In this document: positions 26,295-35,178 of the stretch, piece after piece | How the letters are laid out: the number at the start of each line of letters is the position of its first letter | Position numbering within the stretch: the stretch's first letter is position 1 | Assembly (NCBI RefSeq): GCF_001278035.1 | Contig: NZ_CP009452.1 | Coordinates: 1,335,501 to 1,399,500 of the forward strand | Reading direction: 5' to 3' | Source of the DNA: Sphingopyxis sp. 113P3 | GTDB lineage: Bacteria > Pseudomonadota > Alphaproteobacteria > Sphingomonadales > Sphingomonadaceae | DNA length: 64,000 nt | Position numbers and translations under genes: made by a program | Notes under the pieces: model-generated | Seen by the model: the letters and a program-made list of their open reading frames with translations, nothing else | The model's database searches: none | What the model was told of the DNA's origin: nothing

Positions 26295-28475
26295 TTAATA
26301 TCGGTAGGAGATATTGACGCCGACGGTACGCGGGTGTCCATACTGGCGGGTCCAGCCGACGCTCGTGTTCAAGGCCTGGGTGCGATAGAGCCGATCGAAG
26401 ATATTCTTGCACCATAGCGACACTCGCCAGTGGTCATTCACCGATACGCCGACTTCGGCGTTGCCGACGAAATAGCCCCCCTCGACCGCCTCCAGTGGGC
26501 TGCGAACGATGTCGAAGCGGACCCGGCTTTGATATTTGCCGGACAATATGATGTCCGCATCGACCCGGTCCGAAACGGCCCATTCATATTTTGCCAGGCC
26601 GTTGAGGGTCAGTCGCGGTGAATTGGGGAGCACGCTGCCCTTCGCCACGCCAGCCACCACCGATTTGGTTACTTCCGTATCGATGAAACCGACGCCGGCA
26701 CGGATATCGAGCCCGTCTGCCGGGCGCCACCAGGCGTCGGCTTCTGCACCCTTGACGCGCGCGTCGCCGACATTGGCGATGCCGAACAAGACTCCGATCG
26801 GAGAATCGAAGAGCGGGCCATAGATTTGCGCGTCGCGATATTCATAGTCGAACACGGCCGCGTTCACCTGGAGATTGGGTGCCACGCGTGTCTTGATCCC
26901 CACTTCATAGGCGGTCAGCTTTTCGTCACCGAAGGGTTGCAGAACGCTGGGATCAAAGGTCAACTGCCCCTGGAACCCGCCCGATTTGAAGCCCCTGCTG
27001 ACGCTGGCATATATCAGGGTGCGCTCCCCGGCCTTGTAGTTCAGGCCGATTTTGCCGGAGACGTTGGAGGTCGAATATTTGTTGGCAACGGGCGCGAACA
27101 GGTCGTTGCAACTACCTGCCGCGCAAAGGAAAGTGGTGGCCTGGTCAAAGGTCTTGCGCTCTTCGGTATAACGCAGGCCGCCGACCAACGTCAGCCTTGG
27201 TGCGAGCGTCCATTCAGCGTGCGCGAAAACCGCGTAAGCGTCGGTGCGTTGGCGATAATTGTTTCCGATGGTGTCAAGTCCGGCCAAGCCAAGGAGCGGG
27301 AGCAGATCGAGCGCATAAAATTCATCATGCGCCCGCACCTTGTCCCGCGAATAAAAGGCCCCGCCGATCAGCGTGAGGTCGTCGGCGTCATAAGCCAGCC
27401 TTATCTCCTGCGAATATTGGTCGATCCGGTTGGCGTAGGTGCCATCGAGGAAAACCAGCGACGTTCCGTCAGTGTCTTCGGCGTGCAGACGGGTGAAATG
27501 TTCATAGGCGCTGATCGAGGTGAGCGACAACCGCGGGGCCAGCGTCCAGTTGACCGTCAATGAGGCCCCCGTCGATTCCAGCTCCATTCGGGGATCGGTG
27601 CCGGCCCCCGCCACGCGGGGCTGGCCGGCATAGGCATCCTCTTCAGTGGTCAGCACATTATCCGCCTTGTACAAGGCGGTGTCAGACCGATCATAGCCCT
27701 TGTGGAGATTGAGGAGCATGGTGATCGCGTCACTCGGCTCCCACTGCAATTGCAGGCGGCCGTTGGTGCGATCGATCCTCCCGATCCGGTTTCCAGTAAC
27801 ATAATTGGTCTGCGGTCCGGACCCCTGCTGGACGGTCTGGAGCGCGAACCGCGCGTTCAGGGTCGGAGTGAGCGCGCCTCCGACCGCGCCGTCGAGGTGC
27901 CAGCTTTCGTAGCTGCCGAACCCGCCTTCCAGTCGGACATCGGTGGCCGATGACGGCTTGCGGCTGATGATATTGACTGCGCCGGCGGTCGTGTTGCGAC
28001 CATATAGATCGCCCTGCGGTCCCTTCAAAATCTCGATGCGATCGACGTCGTAGAGCCCGAACGTCAGCATCGCGGGGGAGACGAGATAGACATTGTCGAC
28101 ATAGATGCCGGCCGCCGGATTATTGTTCACGGCATAGTCGTTGAGGCCGATGCCGCGAATGCTGACATTGGTGATGCTGTTGGCCATGACGTTCTTGATT
28201 TGCACATTCGGCGTCACGGCAGCGAGATCAACGATCGATTGGGTTCCGGCAGCTTCAAGATCGTCACCGCTCAGCACGCTGATCGTGACGCCGACATCAT
28301 CAGCGCGCTGTTCGCGGCGTTGGGCGGTGACGACGATGTCGCCGAGAGCAGTGTCCGGCGCCTTCGCTTCCGGCGCCTCTGGTCCGGCCTGCTGCGCGGA
28401 AGCCGCGGTGGCGGCGAGCGAACTGGTGATTGCCAACGCGAGCCACCCGGCTCCGCGAAAATGATCCCTCAACAT
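26295..28475 (-). CDS. TonB-dependent outer-membrane receptor
   Basis: The 726-aa protein has a signal peptide (LALAITSSLAATAASAQQ), a plug domain (IVVTAQRREQRADDVGVTIS as TonB-box region, then SIVDLAAVTPNVQIKN and VSIRGIGLNDY) and a 22-strand barrel ending in aromatic YGHPRTVGVNISYRY. The ATG at 28475 was chosen for the signal peptide and the GGGGGGAGAC ribosome-binding site. Sphingomonad receptors of this type import oligomers or chelates. Downstream placement of hydantoin-type genes on the same strand suggests uptake of the substrate they degrade, but its identity is not readable. Confidence 0.9.
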   Translation of the reverse strand: MLRDHFRGAGWLALAITSSLAATAASAQQAGPEAPEAKAPDTALGDIVVTAQRREQRADDVGVTISVLSGDDLEAAGTQSIVDLAAVTPNVQIKNVMANSITNVSIRGIGLNDYAVNNNPAAGIYVDNVYLVSPAMLTFGLYDVDRIEILKGPQGDLYGRNTTAGAVNIISRKPSSATDVRLEGGFGSYESWHLDGAVGGALTPTLNARFALQTVQQGSGPQTNYVTGNRIGRIDRTNGRLQLQWEPSDAITMLLNLHKGYDRSDTALYKADNVLTTEEDAYAGQPRVAGAGTDPRMELESTGASLTVNWTLAPRLSLTSISAYEHFTRLHAEDTDGTSLVFLDGTYANRIDQYSQEIRLAYDADDLTLIGGAFYSRDKVRAHDEFYALDLLPLLGLAGLDTIGNNYRQRTDAYAVFAHAEWTLAPRLTLVGGLRYTEERKTFDQATTFLCAAGSCNDLFAPVANKYSTSNVSGKIGLNYKAGERTLIYASVSRGFKSGGFQGQLTFDPSVLQPFGDEKLTAYEVGIKTRVAPNLQVNAAVFDYEYRDAQIYGPLFDSPIGVLFGIANVGDARVKGAEADAWWRPADGLDIRAGVGFIDTEVTKSVVAGVAKGSVLPNSPRLTLNGLAKYEWAVSDRVDADIILSGKYQSRVRFDIVRSPLEAVEGGYFVGNAEVGVSVNDHWRVSLWCKNIFDRLYRTQALNTSVGWTRQYGHPRTVGVNISYRY

Positions 28476-28489
28476 GAACTGTCTCCCCC

Positions 28490-29224
28490 CTAGAAGTCGA
28501 TATTTGGATAGCCTTTGAGTGTCTTGGGCTGCGGCTTGGCATAAGTCCGCTTGCTGTGCCGCAAGCCGGCTCGAACGATCGCCTGCGCTGTGCAGACCGT
28601 TGCCGGGATCGGATCGACGACCGGCAGGTCGTGTCCCCTTGCCGTGAGCGCGGAACCGATGGCCTCGGCGCAGCCCAGGAATCCCGTGCAACCCAGCACG
28701 ATGGCATGAGCGCCGTCGCTTTCGACCGCGGCCAGCGACGCCCGGGCCAGTTCCTCGGTCAACCGCGCCGGGTCCGATTCCAGCTCGAGCACCGGAATAT
28801 CGATAACCCGGACCGACGCGAGCTTGCCGGCCATGCCGTAAAGCGTCGCGAGGTTTTCGATCATCGGCACCACCGAATCGAGGACGGTGACAATGCTGAA
28901 GCGATGGCCCAGCATGGCCGCGAGGTGCATGGCGGTTTCCGAAGGACCAAGGACCGGGATCGACACGACTTCGCGCACGGCCTTGAGCCCGGGGTCACCC
29001 ATGCAATCGATGATGACGGCGTCGGCGCCCGACCGCTCCGCGGCGATCGCTTCGGCGACGATCCCTGGCACCGCCATCGCCTCGTCGAATTCGCACTCGA
29101 TCGAAGCCGGACCCGCCGAGATCAGGGACTGGGTGATGGAAAGGCCGTTTCCGTTCAGATCGGCAACGTCGTCGAGCGTGCGAATTCCTTCGGTGACGAT
29201 CGGCGTGACGAGATGGATACGCAT
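28490..29224 (-). CDS. Asp/Glu/hydantoin racemase family protein
   Basis: This 244-aa protein belongs to the Asp/Glu/hydantoin racemase superfamily. Two Cys acid/base positions are present: DAVIIDCMGDPGL near residue 73 and AIVLGCTGFLGCAEAIG near 183. SIPVLGPSETAMHLAAMLG is the family phosphate-loop-like block. It could racemise a hydantoin or an N-carbamoyl intermediate, which suits its HyuA-like neighbour. It lies 14 bases upstream of the receptor start, and its own start touches the DUF917 stop. Confidence 0.8.
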   Translation of the reverse strand: MRIHLVTPIVTEGIRTLDDVADLNGNGLSITQSLISAGPASIECEFDEAMAVPGIVAEAIAAERSGADAVIIDCMGDPGLKAVREVVSIPVLGPSETAMHLAAMLGHRFSIVTVLDSVVPMIENLATLYGMAGKLASVRVIDIPVLELESDPARLTEELARASLAAVESDGAHAIVLGCTGFLGCAEAIGSALTARGHDLPVVDPIPATVCTAQAIVRAGLRHSKRTYAKPQPKTLKGYPNIDF

Positions 29225-30330
29225 CAGATCATGTCCTTGCTAAGGCTGGCGATGGGGCGATAGGATTCGGTGAGACCGAAACAGGCCGGCCCAACCACCT
29301 CGAGCGCACGCGGCGTAGTGAGGAGCGGCGGCGCGCTGCAGCCGACGACCGCAACGCGCTGCCCATAGGCGAGCCGTTCGGTGGGAATGGCATGGGCCGT
29401 TTCGGCATCGACGATCGTCACCAGGTCCGGCACGATGCAGCGTAACCGGCCATCGACCGTGACAATCAGATTTTCGTTCTGGAACTTCAGCTCCGCTTGT
29501 TCCGCGCCGGTCATGGCCGAAACCGTGCAACTTCCGAAAACCCAACCCTTGGAGGTATCGCGTTCAAGCGCGGTAATCTTCCCTCGAAAGATCACCTCGG
29601 CATCCTTGTAATAGTCATGGCTGCGCAGGGCCGCGACCAGACGATCGATCGGCGAGCGAGCATCGTCGCTGCGCGAGACCGCCTCGCCGATCCCGATCGC
29701 ACCCGACAGCGTCTTGGGAATGGCAGCGCGGCGCGCCTCCGCCCCGGTCATCGGATAGCAGGACATGCAGACGCTGGCGCCCATCGCGGCCGCAACCGGA
29801 CGGGCCAGTTCCTCCGCCTTCAGGCCCGTCGTCGTCTGATAGAGGACGCTGTTGCCATGTTCGTCGGCGACCGTCAGCGGCGCGCAGGCGACACCCTCGA
29901 TATTGAAACTCGTCATCTGCAAGGCCGGGAAAGCCCGCCCCATGCCGTCGCCGTCGACGATGGGCAGCCCGCGCATCGCGGCATAGGCCACCGGCATCAT
30001 CGAATTGCACCCGCCGATTTCCGCCGAAATGATCGCGGTCGCCTGGCGACCAAGAAATCGTTCGAGCGTTTCAACGGCGCGATGCTGATCCTCGATCGAA
30101 AAGAGCTTCTCGATCATCACCGTCGGCGCGCCCATGGCAGCGGCGATGAAGACATTGGCGTCGTCGGACAGTTCATCGAGGGATATCACCCGAACCGGGC
30201 CGAATTTGGCGATCGCCTCGCGGCAAAGCAGCGAACCGAGATAAGGGTCGCCGCCGCCGCCGGTACCGAGGAACGAAGAGCCGATGGCGAGATGTTCGAT
30301 ATTCTCGAGCGTGATTTCGGTCGCCATCAT
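29224..30330 (-). CDS. DUF917 family protein (hydantoinase-associated)
   Basis: This 368-aa protein is the DUF917 type found beside hydantoinase/oxoprolinase genes. Typical blocks are SSFLGTGGGGDPYLGSLL near the start, AEIGGCNSMMPVAYAAMRGL and DGDGMGRAFPALQM. Its chemistry is poorly known; a related family is named for S-methyl thiohydantoin desulfurase. The ATG at 30330 follows GGAGTGACG, so I prefer it over the GTG at 30336. It overlaps the HyuA-like stop region and is in one operon with it. Confidence 0.75.
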   Translation of the reverse strand: MMATEITLENIEHLAIGSSFLGTGGGGDPYLGSLLCREAIAKFGPVRVISLDELSDDANVFIAAAMGAPTVMIEKLFSIEDQHRAVETLERFLGRQATAIISAEIGGCNSMMPVAYAAMRGLPIVDGDGMGRAFPALQMTSFNIEGVACAPLTVADEHGNSVLYQTTTGLKAEELARPVAAAMGASVCMSCYPMTGAEARRAAIPKTLSGAIGIGEAVSRSDDARSPIDRLVAALRSHDYYKDAEVIFRGKITALERDTSKGWVFGSCTVSAMTGAEQAELKFQNENLIVTVDGRLRCIVPDLVTIVDAETAHAIPTERLAYGQRVAVVGCSAPPLLTTPRALEVVGPACFGLTESYRPIASLSKDMI

Positions 30331-30332
30331 CG

Positions 30333-31886
30333 TCACTCCGCCAAAGCCAGGTCACCGATGGCGCGGCAGACAATGCGCGTCGCTCCTCCGGGTAGATATT
30401 GCAGGGGAACCGCCTCGACATTGACGATTCTGATACTGTCGGGCGCGGCACCGGCGCTGATCGCCTGTGCGCGGGCCTGCGCCTCTGCATCGGCAATCGC
30501 GGCGGAGCGCGCCTCGCCGTCGGGGATGTTATAAATCCGGTCGACTTCGCCGCTGACCTGGCCAATGGCGGCACCGATGGCGTTGGCAACCCCCGCATGA
30601 TCGGGTCGCAGCATTTCGGACACGCCGCGGGGCGTATCGGATACGAGGACGGCGCCGCCGCCGACCAGGATCATCGGAATGTCCCGCGGCGAGGTTTTCA
30701 TGCGGTCGATGGCGTCGTCGACCAGCGCGGCGATCGCGCGCGCTGCCCCGGCGACTACATCTTCCGGCATGCCCGTCACGAGCGCGGGATCGCCGAATGC
30801 GGCCTGTCCTCGGGCGACTGCGATGTCACTGGCCGTCAGCGTGCCCCCGCCAAAGATCAAACCTTCGCTGTGCAGACGAAAGCCGACCGAATCGGGGCCT
30901 ACCGAAACGCCCTGCGCGCCCGAGCGGACACGGCTGCCGCCACCTAGGCCGATCGACAGGATATCGGGCATTCGGAAATTGGTTCGGACCCCGCCCACAT
31001 CGACGTGAACGGTCGACTGCCGCGGAAAGCCATCGATCAGAACGCCTAGATCGGAAGTGGTGCCCCCGATGTCGACCACGATGGCCTCACTTGCGCCCGT
31101 CAGCCACGCGGCGCCGCGAAGGCTGTTGGTGGGACCGGCTGCAAAGGTCAGCACCGGGTAACGCTGCATATGGGGGGCGCTCATCAGCGTGCCGTCATTC
31201 TGGCTGACGTAGAAGGGCGCCGAAATGCCGAGATCCTGCAACGCGCGTTCAAAGGCTGTCGTGATCGTCAACGCCAGCGGCCGCAGACTGGCATTCATGA
31301 TCGCAGCATTCTCGCGCTCAAGCAATCCAACGCGCCCCAGTTCCGAGGAGAGTGAAACCTCGATTTCGGGCGCGTGCTGGGAAACCAGCGCTGCGATGCG
31401 CTCCTCATGAGCGGGATTGAGCTGGCTGAAGATGCACGAAACCGCGATTTGCCTGATACCTGCGGCACGGGCTTCGCCGATGGCATCGACAATCGCCGCT
31501 TCGTCCAATGGAGAAATCTCTCTGCCGTCGAACTCATAACCGCCGGCCACCATTTTCGAGCCGCCGCAAAGCATCGGTTTCAGATCGTCGGGCCACGAAC
31601 TGAACGGCGGTATCCCGCGCCCGGCAGGGAAGCCCGCGCGAATGGCGAAGACGGGGACAAGCTCGCGGCGCTGGATGAAGGCGTTGGTAAAATGGGTGGT
31701 GCCGATCATCACTGCATCGATCGCGTCCGGTCCGACGCCGCAGGTATCGATCAAGGCGCCAATGGCGTCGGAAATGCCCGAGCTGACATCGGCGCGGGTC
31801 GGCCGCTTTACGGCGCCCAGAACGGTCTTCCCTGCCAGCAGCACGGCATCCGTATTTGTCCCGCCGACATCCACACCTATGCGCAT
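30333..31886 (-). CDS. Hydantoinase/oxoprolinase family protein, HyuA-like
   Basis: This 517-aa protein has the ASKHA fold N-terminus (MRIGVDVGGTNTDAVLLAGK) and the hydantoinase A core (VDIGGTTSDLGVLIDGFP, GGVRTNFRMPDILSIGLGGG, IPMILVGGGAVLV). These ATP-dependent enzymes open hydantoin or oxoproline-type rings. Usual HyuA is about 680 aa, so this is the short form that pairs with DUF917 rather than HyuB. The ATG at 31886 matches the typical start. It is the first gene of the cassette, divergent in function but not in strand from the LuxR regulator. Confidence 0.82.
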   Translation of the reverse strand: MRIGVDVGGTNTDAVLLAGKTVLGAVKRPTRADVSSGISDAIGALIDTCGVGPDAIDAVMIGTTHFTNAFIQRRELVPVFAIRAGFPAGRGIPPFSSWPDDLKPMLCGGSKMVAGGYEFDGREISPLDEAAIVDAIGEARAAGIRQIAVSCIFSQLNPAHEERIAALVSQHAPEIEVSLSSELGRVGLLERENAAIMNASLRPLALTITTAFERALQDLGISAPFYVSQNDGTLMSAPHMQRYPVLTFAAGPTNSLRGAAWLTGASEAIVVDIGGTTSDLGVLIDGFPRQSTVHVDVGGVRTNFRMPDILSIGLGGGSRVRSGAQGVSVGPDSVGFRLHSEGLIFGGGTLTASDIAVARGQAAFGDPALVTGMPEDVVAGAARAIAALVDDAIDRMKTSPRDIPMILVGGGAVLVSDTPRGVSEMLRPDHAGVANAIGAAIGQVSGEVDRIYNIPDGEARSAAIADAEAQARAQAISAGAAPDSIRIVNVEAVPLQYLPGGATRIVCRAIGDLALAE

Positions 31887-32007
31887 CCACACCCTCCGCT
31901 CGATTTCGGCAAAAGCTTTCCGCGCGGAGAATGAATGGCTCAAGAGCGTCGTTGAGTAGGTTTTATATCCTACCTAGTAGTCGCAGCGAACGAGGATCTG
32001 GGTGAAC

Positions 32008-34512
32008 CTACCGAAATGTGGAGGTATCGGCGTCCAGGTCGAGCTTCCGTGCGGCGGCGACGGCCGACGCGCGATCATGAACGCCCATCTTCTTGAAGAT
32101 ATTCTTGAGGTGAAAGCGCACGCCATGTTCCGACAAGCCGAGCTGGCGGGCCAGTTGCTTGTCCGACCCGCCGGCCTCCAATGTTCGCAAAACCTCAATT
32201 TCGCGCCGGGACAGCTTTCCGCTGGCGATGCTGTCTCGTTCTTGCAGGCGATTGACCAACCTGGCGACAAAGCCTCGCTCAGCCTCGCTCAGGGTATCAT
32301 CGTCTATCAAGGCGCGGATCATCGGCGCGAACCTGCGGCCCGCGATCTCTCTAAAAATCTGTCGCATGCCGCTCGCGGTGCCGATGACGACAGCAGCGCG
32401 CAGCGCGGTATTGGCGCGGCTGGTTTCGCCCTCCGCACTGGCTAAGGCAAACATAACGAGAAGATAGCGGAGCCGGGAGCGTTGCAATCCCCGAGCCTCG
32501 GCCTCCGATATCGCTTCATCGAGCAAGGCCCAGGCTTCGGCGATGTTCTGATCGAAATAGCAGGCATAGGCGCGCGCAATCGTGAAGACTTCAAGCTCCT
32601 GCCAGCTCGCCGTCGCCCCGGCCCGGGGAATGGTCCAATGGGCGGGCGTCGCCACGTCGGCTCCATGCAGCCGGGCCTCACCAGCAGCGCACAGTCCCAG
32701 CGCGACGATCAGATCGCCGACGCGGGGCAAGCCCTGCGCCCGCAATTTGCGCGCCTCGTCCTCTACCGCCACGATTGCAGGCCCGATGCCGTGGTCGGCG
32801 ATATTGACGCGGATCATCACTTCATAGGCTGCAAAATATATGTCGAACCAGGCTTCAGCCTCGGGCATGCGGTTCGCCGATTTGCGTAACGAGTTGCGGG
32901 CGCTCGACAGTTGCCCCGATTCGAATTCGATCGACGCATTCAGTGCCGCGATCACCGTTTCGACGCCGACATCATGCGCGAACTCCTGCTGCCACCGTCG
33001 CCGCGCATCGGTCACGCAGGTCCTCGCCTGCTTCAACCTTCCCTGGGCGAGGTTAATCGACGCTTCGTGCATCTGCAGAAACATCAGATTGTAACGCGAC
33101 CCCGCCTTTTCGGCGTGCGCGCGCGCGTCGATCAAATTGGCTATCGCCGTGTCGAACCGCGCGCGCTGACAGTTCAATATGGCCGAAAGCGTCGCAAGGA
33201 AGGTGCGCATCGCCGCATCGTCGGCCTGTTCGCCGATAATCCGCTTCAAAAGCTCGAGGTCACCCGTCCGTTCCAGCGAACAGCCATAGACCAGCAAGGT
33301 CACGCGCACGAGTTCGACGTCGACACTCAAGGGATGCGTGGCGCCCATATCCCGAGCCAGCGTTTCGAATAGGTCTTGGGCAACATGGATGCGGCCGGAT
33401 TTCAGATGAACGATGCACTCGATCATCTTCAGTACCGCCGACTCCGCGATGTCGTCGGCGCTCGAATTGTCGAGCAGGCACTTCAGAACCGAAAAGCCGT
33501 GGACAATCCATATCCGCAGCGCGCCGTGCTCGCGGGCATAAGTGCGGATACGAGCGGAATCGCCCGCCATTCTGGCCAGAACGGCCGCCTCGCCGAGCCG
33601 CCCCTTCGCAGAACAGCGGTCCGCCATGACAACCAGACCATCGGCCCGGCTGCGGCCATCGGACACTGCCACCGCATCGCGTAGCCAGATTCGCATTGCC
33701 CGCTGCAATTGGAATTGCCCGCCGTGCCGATCGACGAGGCCCCTCAATCGGAAAGCGATCTCCGCGATGATCTGGCCGTCGCTCCGCTGGCCGGCAATGC
33801 CCGAGAGGATGTCGGTATCGACCGTTTCGAGCATGCTCGCATGGACGAGAGCCGTCAGCTCCTCGGGAGCGAGCAGCGGCAAAATGTCTTGGGCTATAAA
33901 ATCACCGAGGCGGCTTTCCCTCACAATATCCAGGTCGCTGAGCCCTTCGCAATGGCCCCTTGTCGACGCCGACCATGCGCACAGCAAATCCAGCGCGATC
34001 GGCCAGTTCCCGGCGAGGTCACGGATGCGGCCGCGGCTTTTTGCCGGGATCATCGCCTGCGTGACTTCGGCAATTTCCTGCGGTCGCAGGCGCAAGGCGT
34101 TGGCGTCGAGAACGTCGATGGCTTGCCGCGCGTCCATTCGCGACAGCGGAAAATCACCGACCTGGCTCATCGAGACGATCACCCTTTGGCCGGAGTTGGA
34201 GGAACTTGTCCGTTCGAGCGCCAGGCCGAGCCATCGACCATCGGCAGCGTCGACATCGTCGATCACGATAACCTGCCTCGCGTCGGTCAATACCGCATCT
34301 GCGGCGGCCCGCGGGTTGGCTTCATGTTCCAACAGGCCGAATAGTCTGATGGGATACCCGCTGTTGGCTGCGATTTTCTGTGCGGCGGCCTGCGCCAGCC
34401 GCGACTTGTGAAATCCAGGTGGTGCGAAAAGCACGACGGTGCCTCGCCCGGCCACAATCCGATCAACCAGCCGGTCGTGATTTCCCTCCGCCATTCGAAC
34501 CCCGATCATCAC
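32008..34512 (-). CDS. LuxR-family regulator with MalT-like ATPase architecture
   Basis: This 834-aa protein has an N-terminal STAND/AAA-like domain (about 15-300), a long helical TPR-like middle and a C-terminal LuxR helix-turn-helix (about 770-830, LSRREIEVLRTLEAGGSDKQ and GLSEHGVRFHLKNIFKKMGV). The P-loop reads APPGFHKSRLA, in which His replaces the Gly before Lys, so ATP binding may be weakened or lost. Walker B is QVIVIDDVDAAD. It lies 122 bases upstream of the HyuA gene on the same strand and probably regulates that cassette. Confidence 0.83.
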   Translation of the reverse strand: MMIGVRMAEGNHDRLVDRIVAGRGTVVLFAPPGFHKSRLAQAAAQKIAANSGYPIRLFGLLEHEANPRAAADAVLTDARQVIVIDDVDAADGRWLGLALERTSSSNSGQRVIVSMSQVGDFPLSRMDARQAIDVLDANALRLRPQEIAEVTQAMIPAKSRGRIRDLAGNWPIALDLLCAWSASTRGHCEGLSDLDIVRESRLGDFIAQDILPLLAPEELTALVHASMLETVDTDILSGIAGQRSDGQIIAEIAFRLRGLVDRHGGQFQLQRAMRIWLRDAVAVSDGRSRADGLVVMADRCSAKGRLGEAAVLARMAGDSARIRTYAREHGALRIWIVHGFSVLKCLLDNSSADDIAESAVLKMIECIVHLKSGRIHVAQDLFETLARDMGATHPLSVDVELVRVTLLVYGCSLERTGDLELLKRIIGEQADDAAMRTFLATLSAILNCQRARFDTAIANLIDARAHAEKAGSRYNLMFLQMHEASINLAQGRLKQARTCVTDARRRWQQEFAHDVGVETVIAALNASIEFESGQLSSARNSLRKSANRMPEAEAWFDIYFAAYEVMIRVNIADHGIGPAIVAVEDEARKLRAQGLPRVGDLIVALGLCAAGEARLHGADVATPAHWTIPRAGATASWQELEVFTIARAYACYFDQNIAEAWALLDEAISEAEARGLQRSRLRYLLVMFALASAEGETSRANTALRAAVVIGTASGMRQIFREIAGRRFAPMIRALIDDDTLSEAERGFVARLVNRLQERDSIASGKLSRREIEVLRTLEAGGSDKQLARQLGLSEHGVRFHLKNIFKKMGVHDRASAVAAARKLDLDADTSTFR

Positions 34513-34869
34513 CAGTTCGATTATGTCGATTGAACTGCTACTACCAAGTAGGACGATGGGGCAAGCGGATGCCCAACAATCAGTCAGGGCAGTGAGCGGA
34601 CTAAGCGACTCTACCGGTCGCGTATCGATCGAGCATGGCGTTTTGACCGCGTCCGGCAGCGGTGCTTTGCTGCGCGAGGCTCCCTGATCGGCCCACTTCC
34701 TCGAGCCGCTTCTGGGCTCGCCGCATCCCTGCGGCGCTTCCCCGGCGGGCAGCTATGCTCTGGATCATACGCGCTTTGAGCGCCCCGAAGGCCGGCCTGT
34801 TACCGCGCGCAATTCAGGCTTCTAAAATGGATGGAATTGGGTGGAGATTTGATCGTCGATTGCAAGACC
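34513..34869. other. Intergenic region between LuxR regulator and IS66 element
   Basis: A 357-bp stretch with the regulator's promoter side near 34513-34600. The rest holds short frames with no recognisable domain (for example one read from 34662). It may be debris from the adjacent element. Confidence 0.35.
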
Positions 34870-34884
34870 GTAACCGTCCGATAG

Positions 34885-35178
34885 CTACCGCGGCTGACGC
34901 TTGAGGCGTGCGGCGAGTTTGGGATCGACGACGACGTTATCGAGGAACTGGTGCCATGATTTGGTCGTGCGGCGTGCGTCGCGGATCATGTCGGCCAGTT
35001 CTTCGACACCATGATCGGTGAGCGCGGCGATCGCGTCGTCCGGGCCGGTGTAGACGCTGATGATGTTGCCGTAGCTCAGGTTGTCATCGTTCGAGACGAT
35101 AGCTTCCAGCAGCTCTGCGTCTTCCTCGAGCATGGTGGCGACATAGTCGAGGGTGCGGACGTAGGTGATTGTGCCCAT
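34885..35178 (-). CDS. IS66 accessory protein, function unknown
   Basis: This 97-aa protein starts [20 protein letters not shown]; its ATG overlaps the tnpC stop (TGATG), so it is translationally coupled to the transposase. It is acidic, probably helical, and ends in the basic KLAARLKRQPR. I recognise no domain. Accessory genes after tnpC are seen in some IS66 elements. The longer in-frame extension to 35385 runs through tnpC and is probably not used. Confidence 0.6.
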   Translation of the reverse strand: MGTITYVRTLDYVATMLEEDAELLEAIVSNDDNLSYGNIISVYTGPDDAIAALTDHGVEELADMIRDARRTTKSWHQFLDNVVVDPKLAARLKRQPR

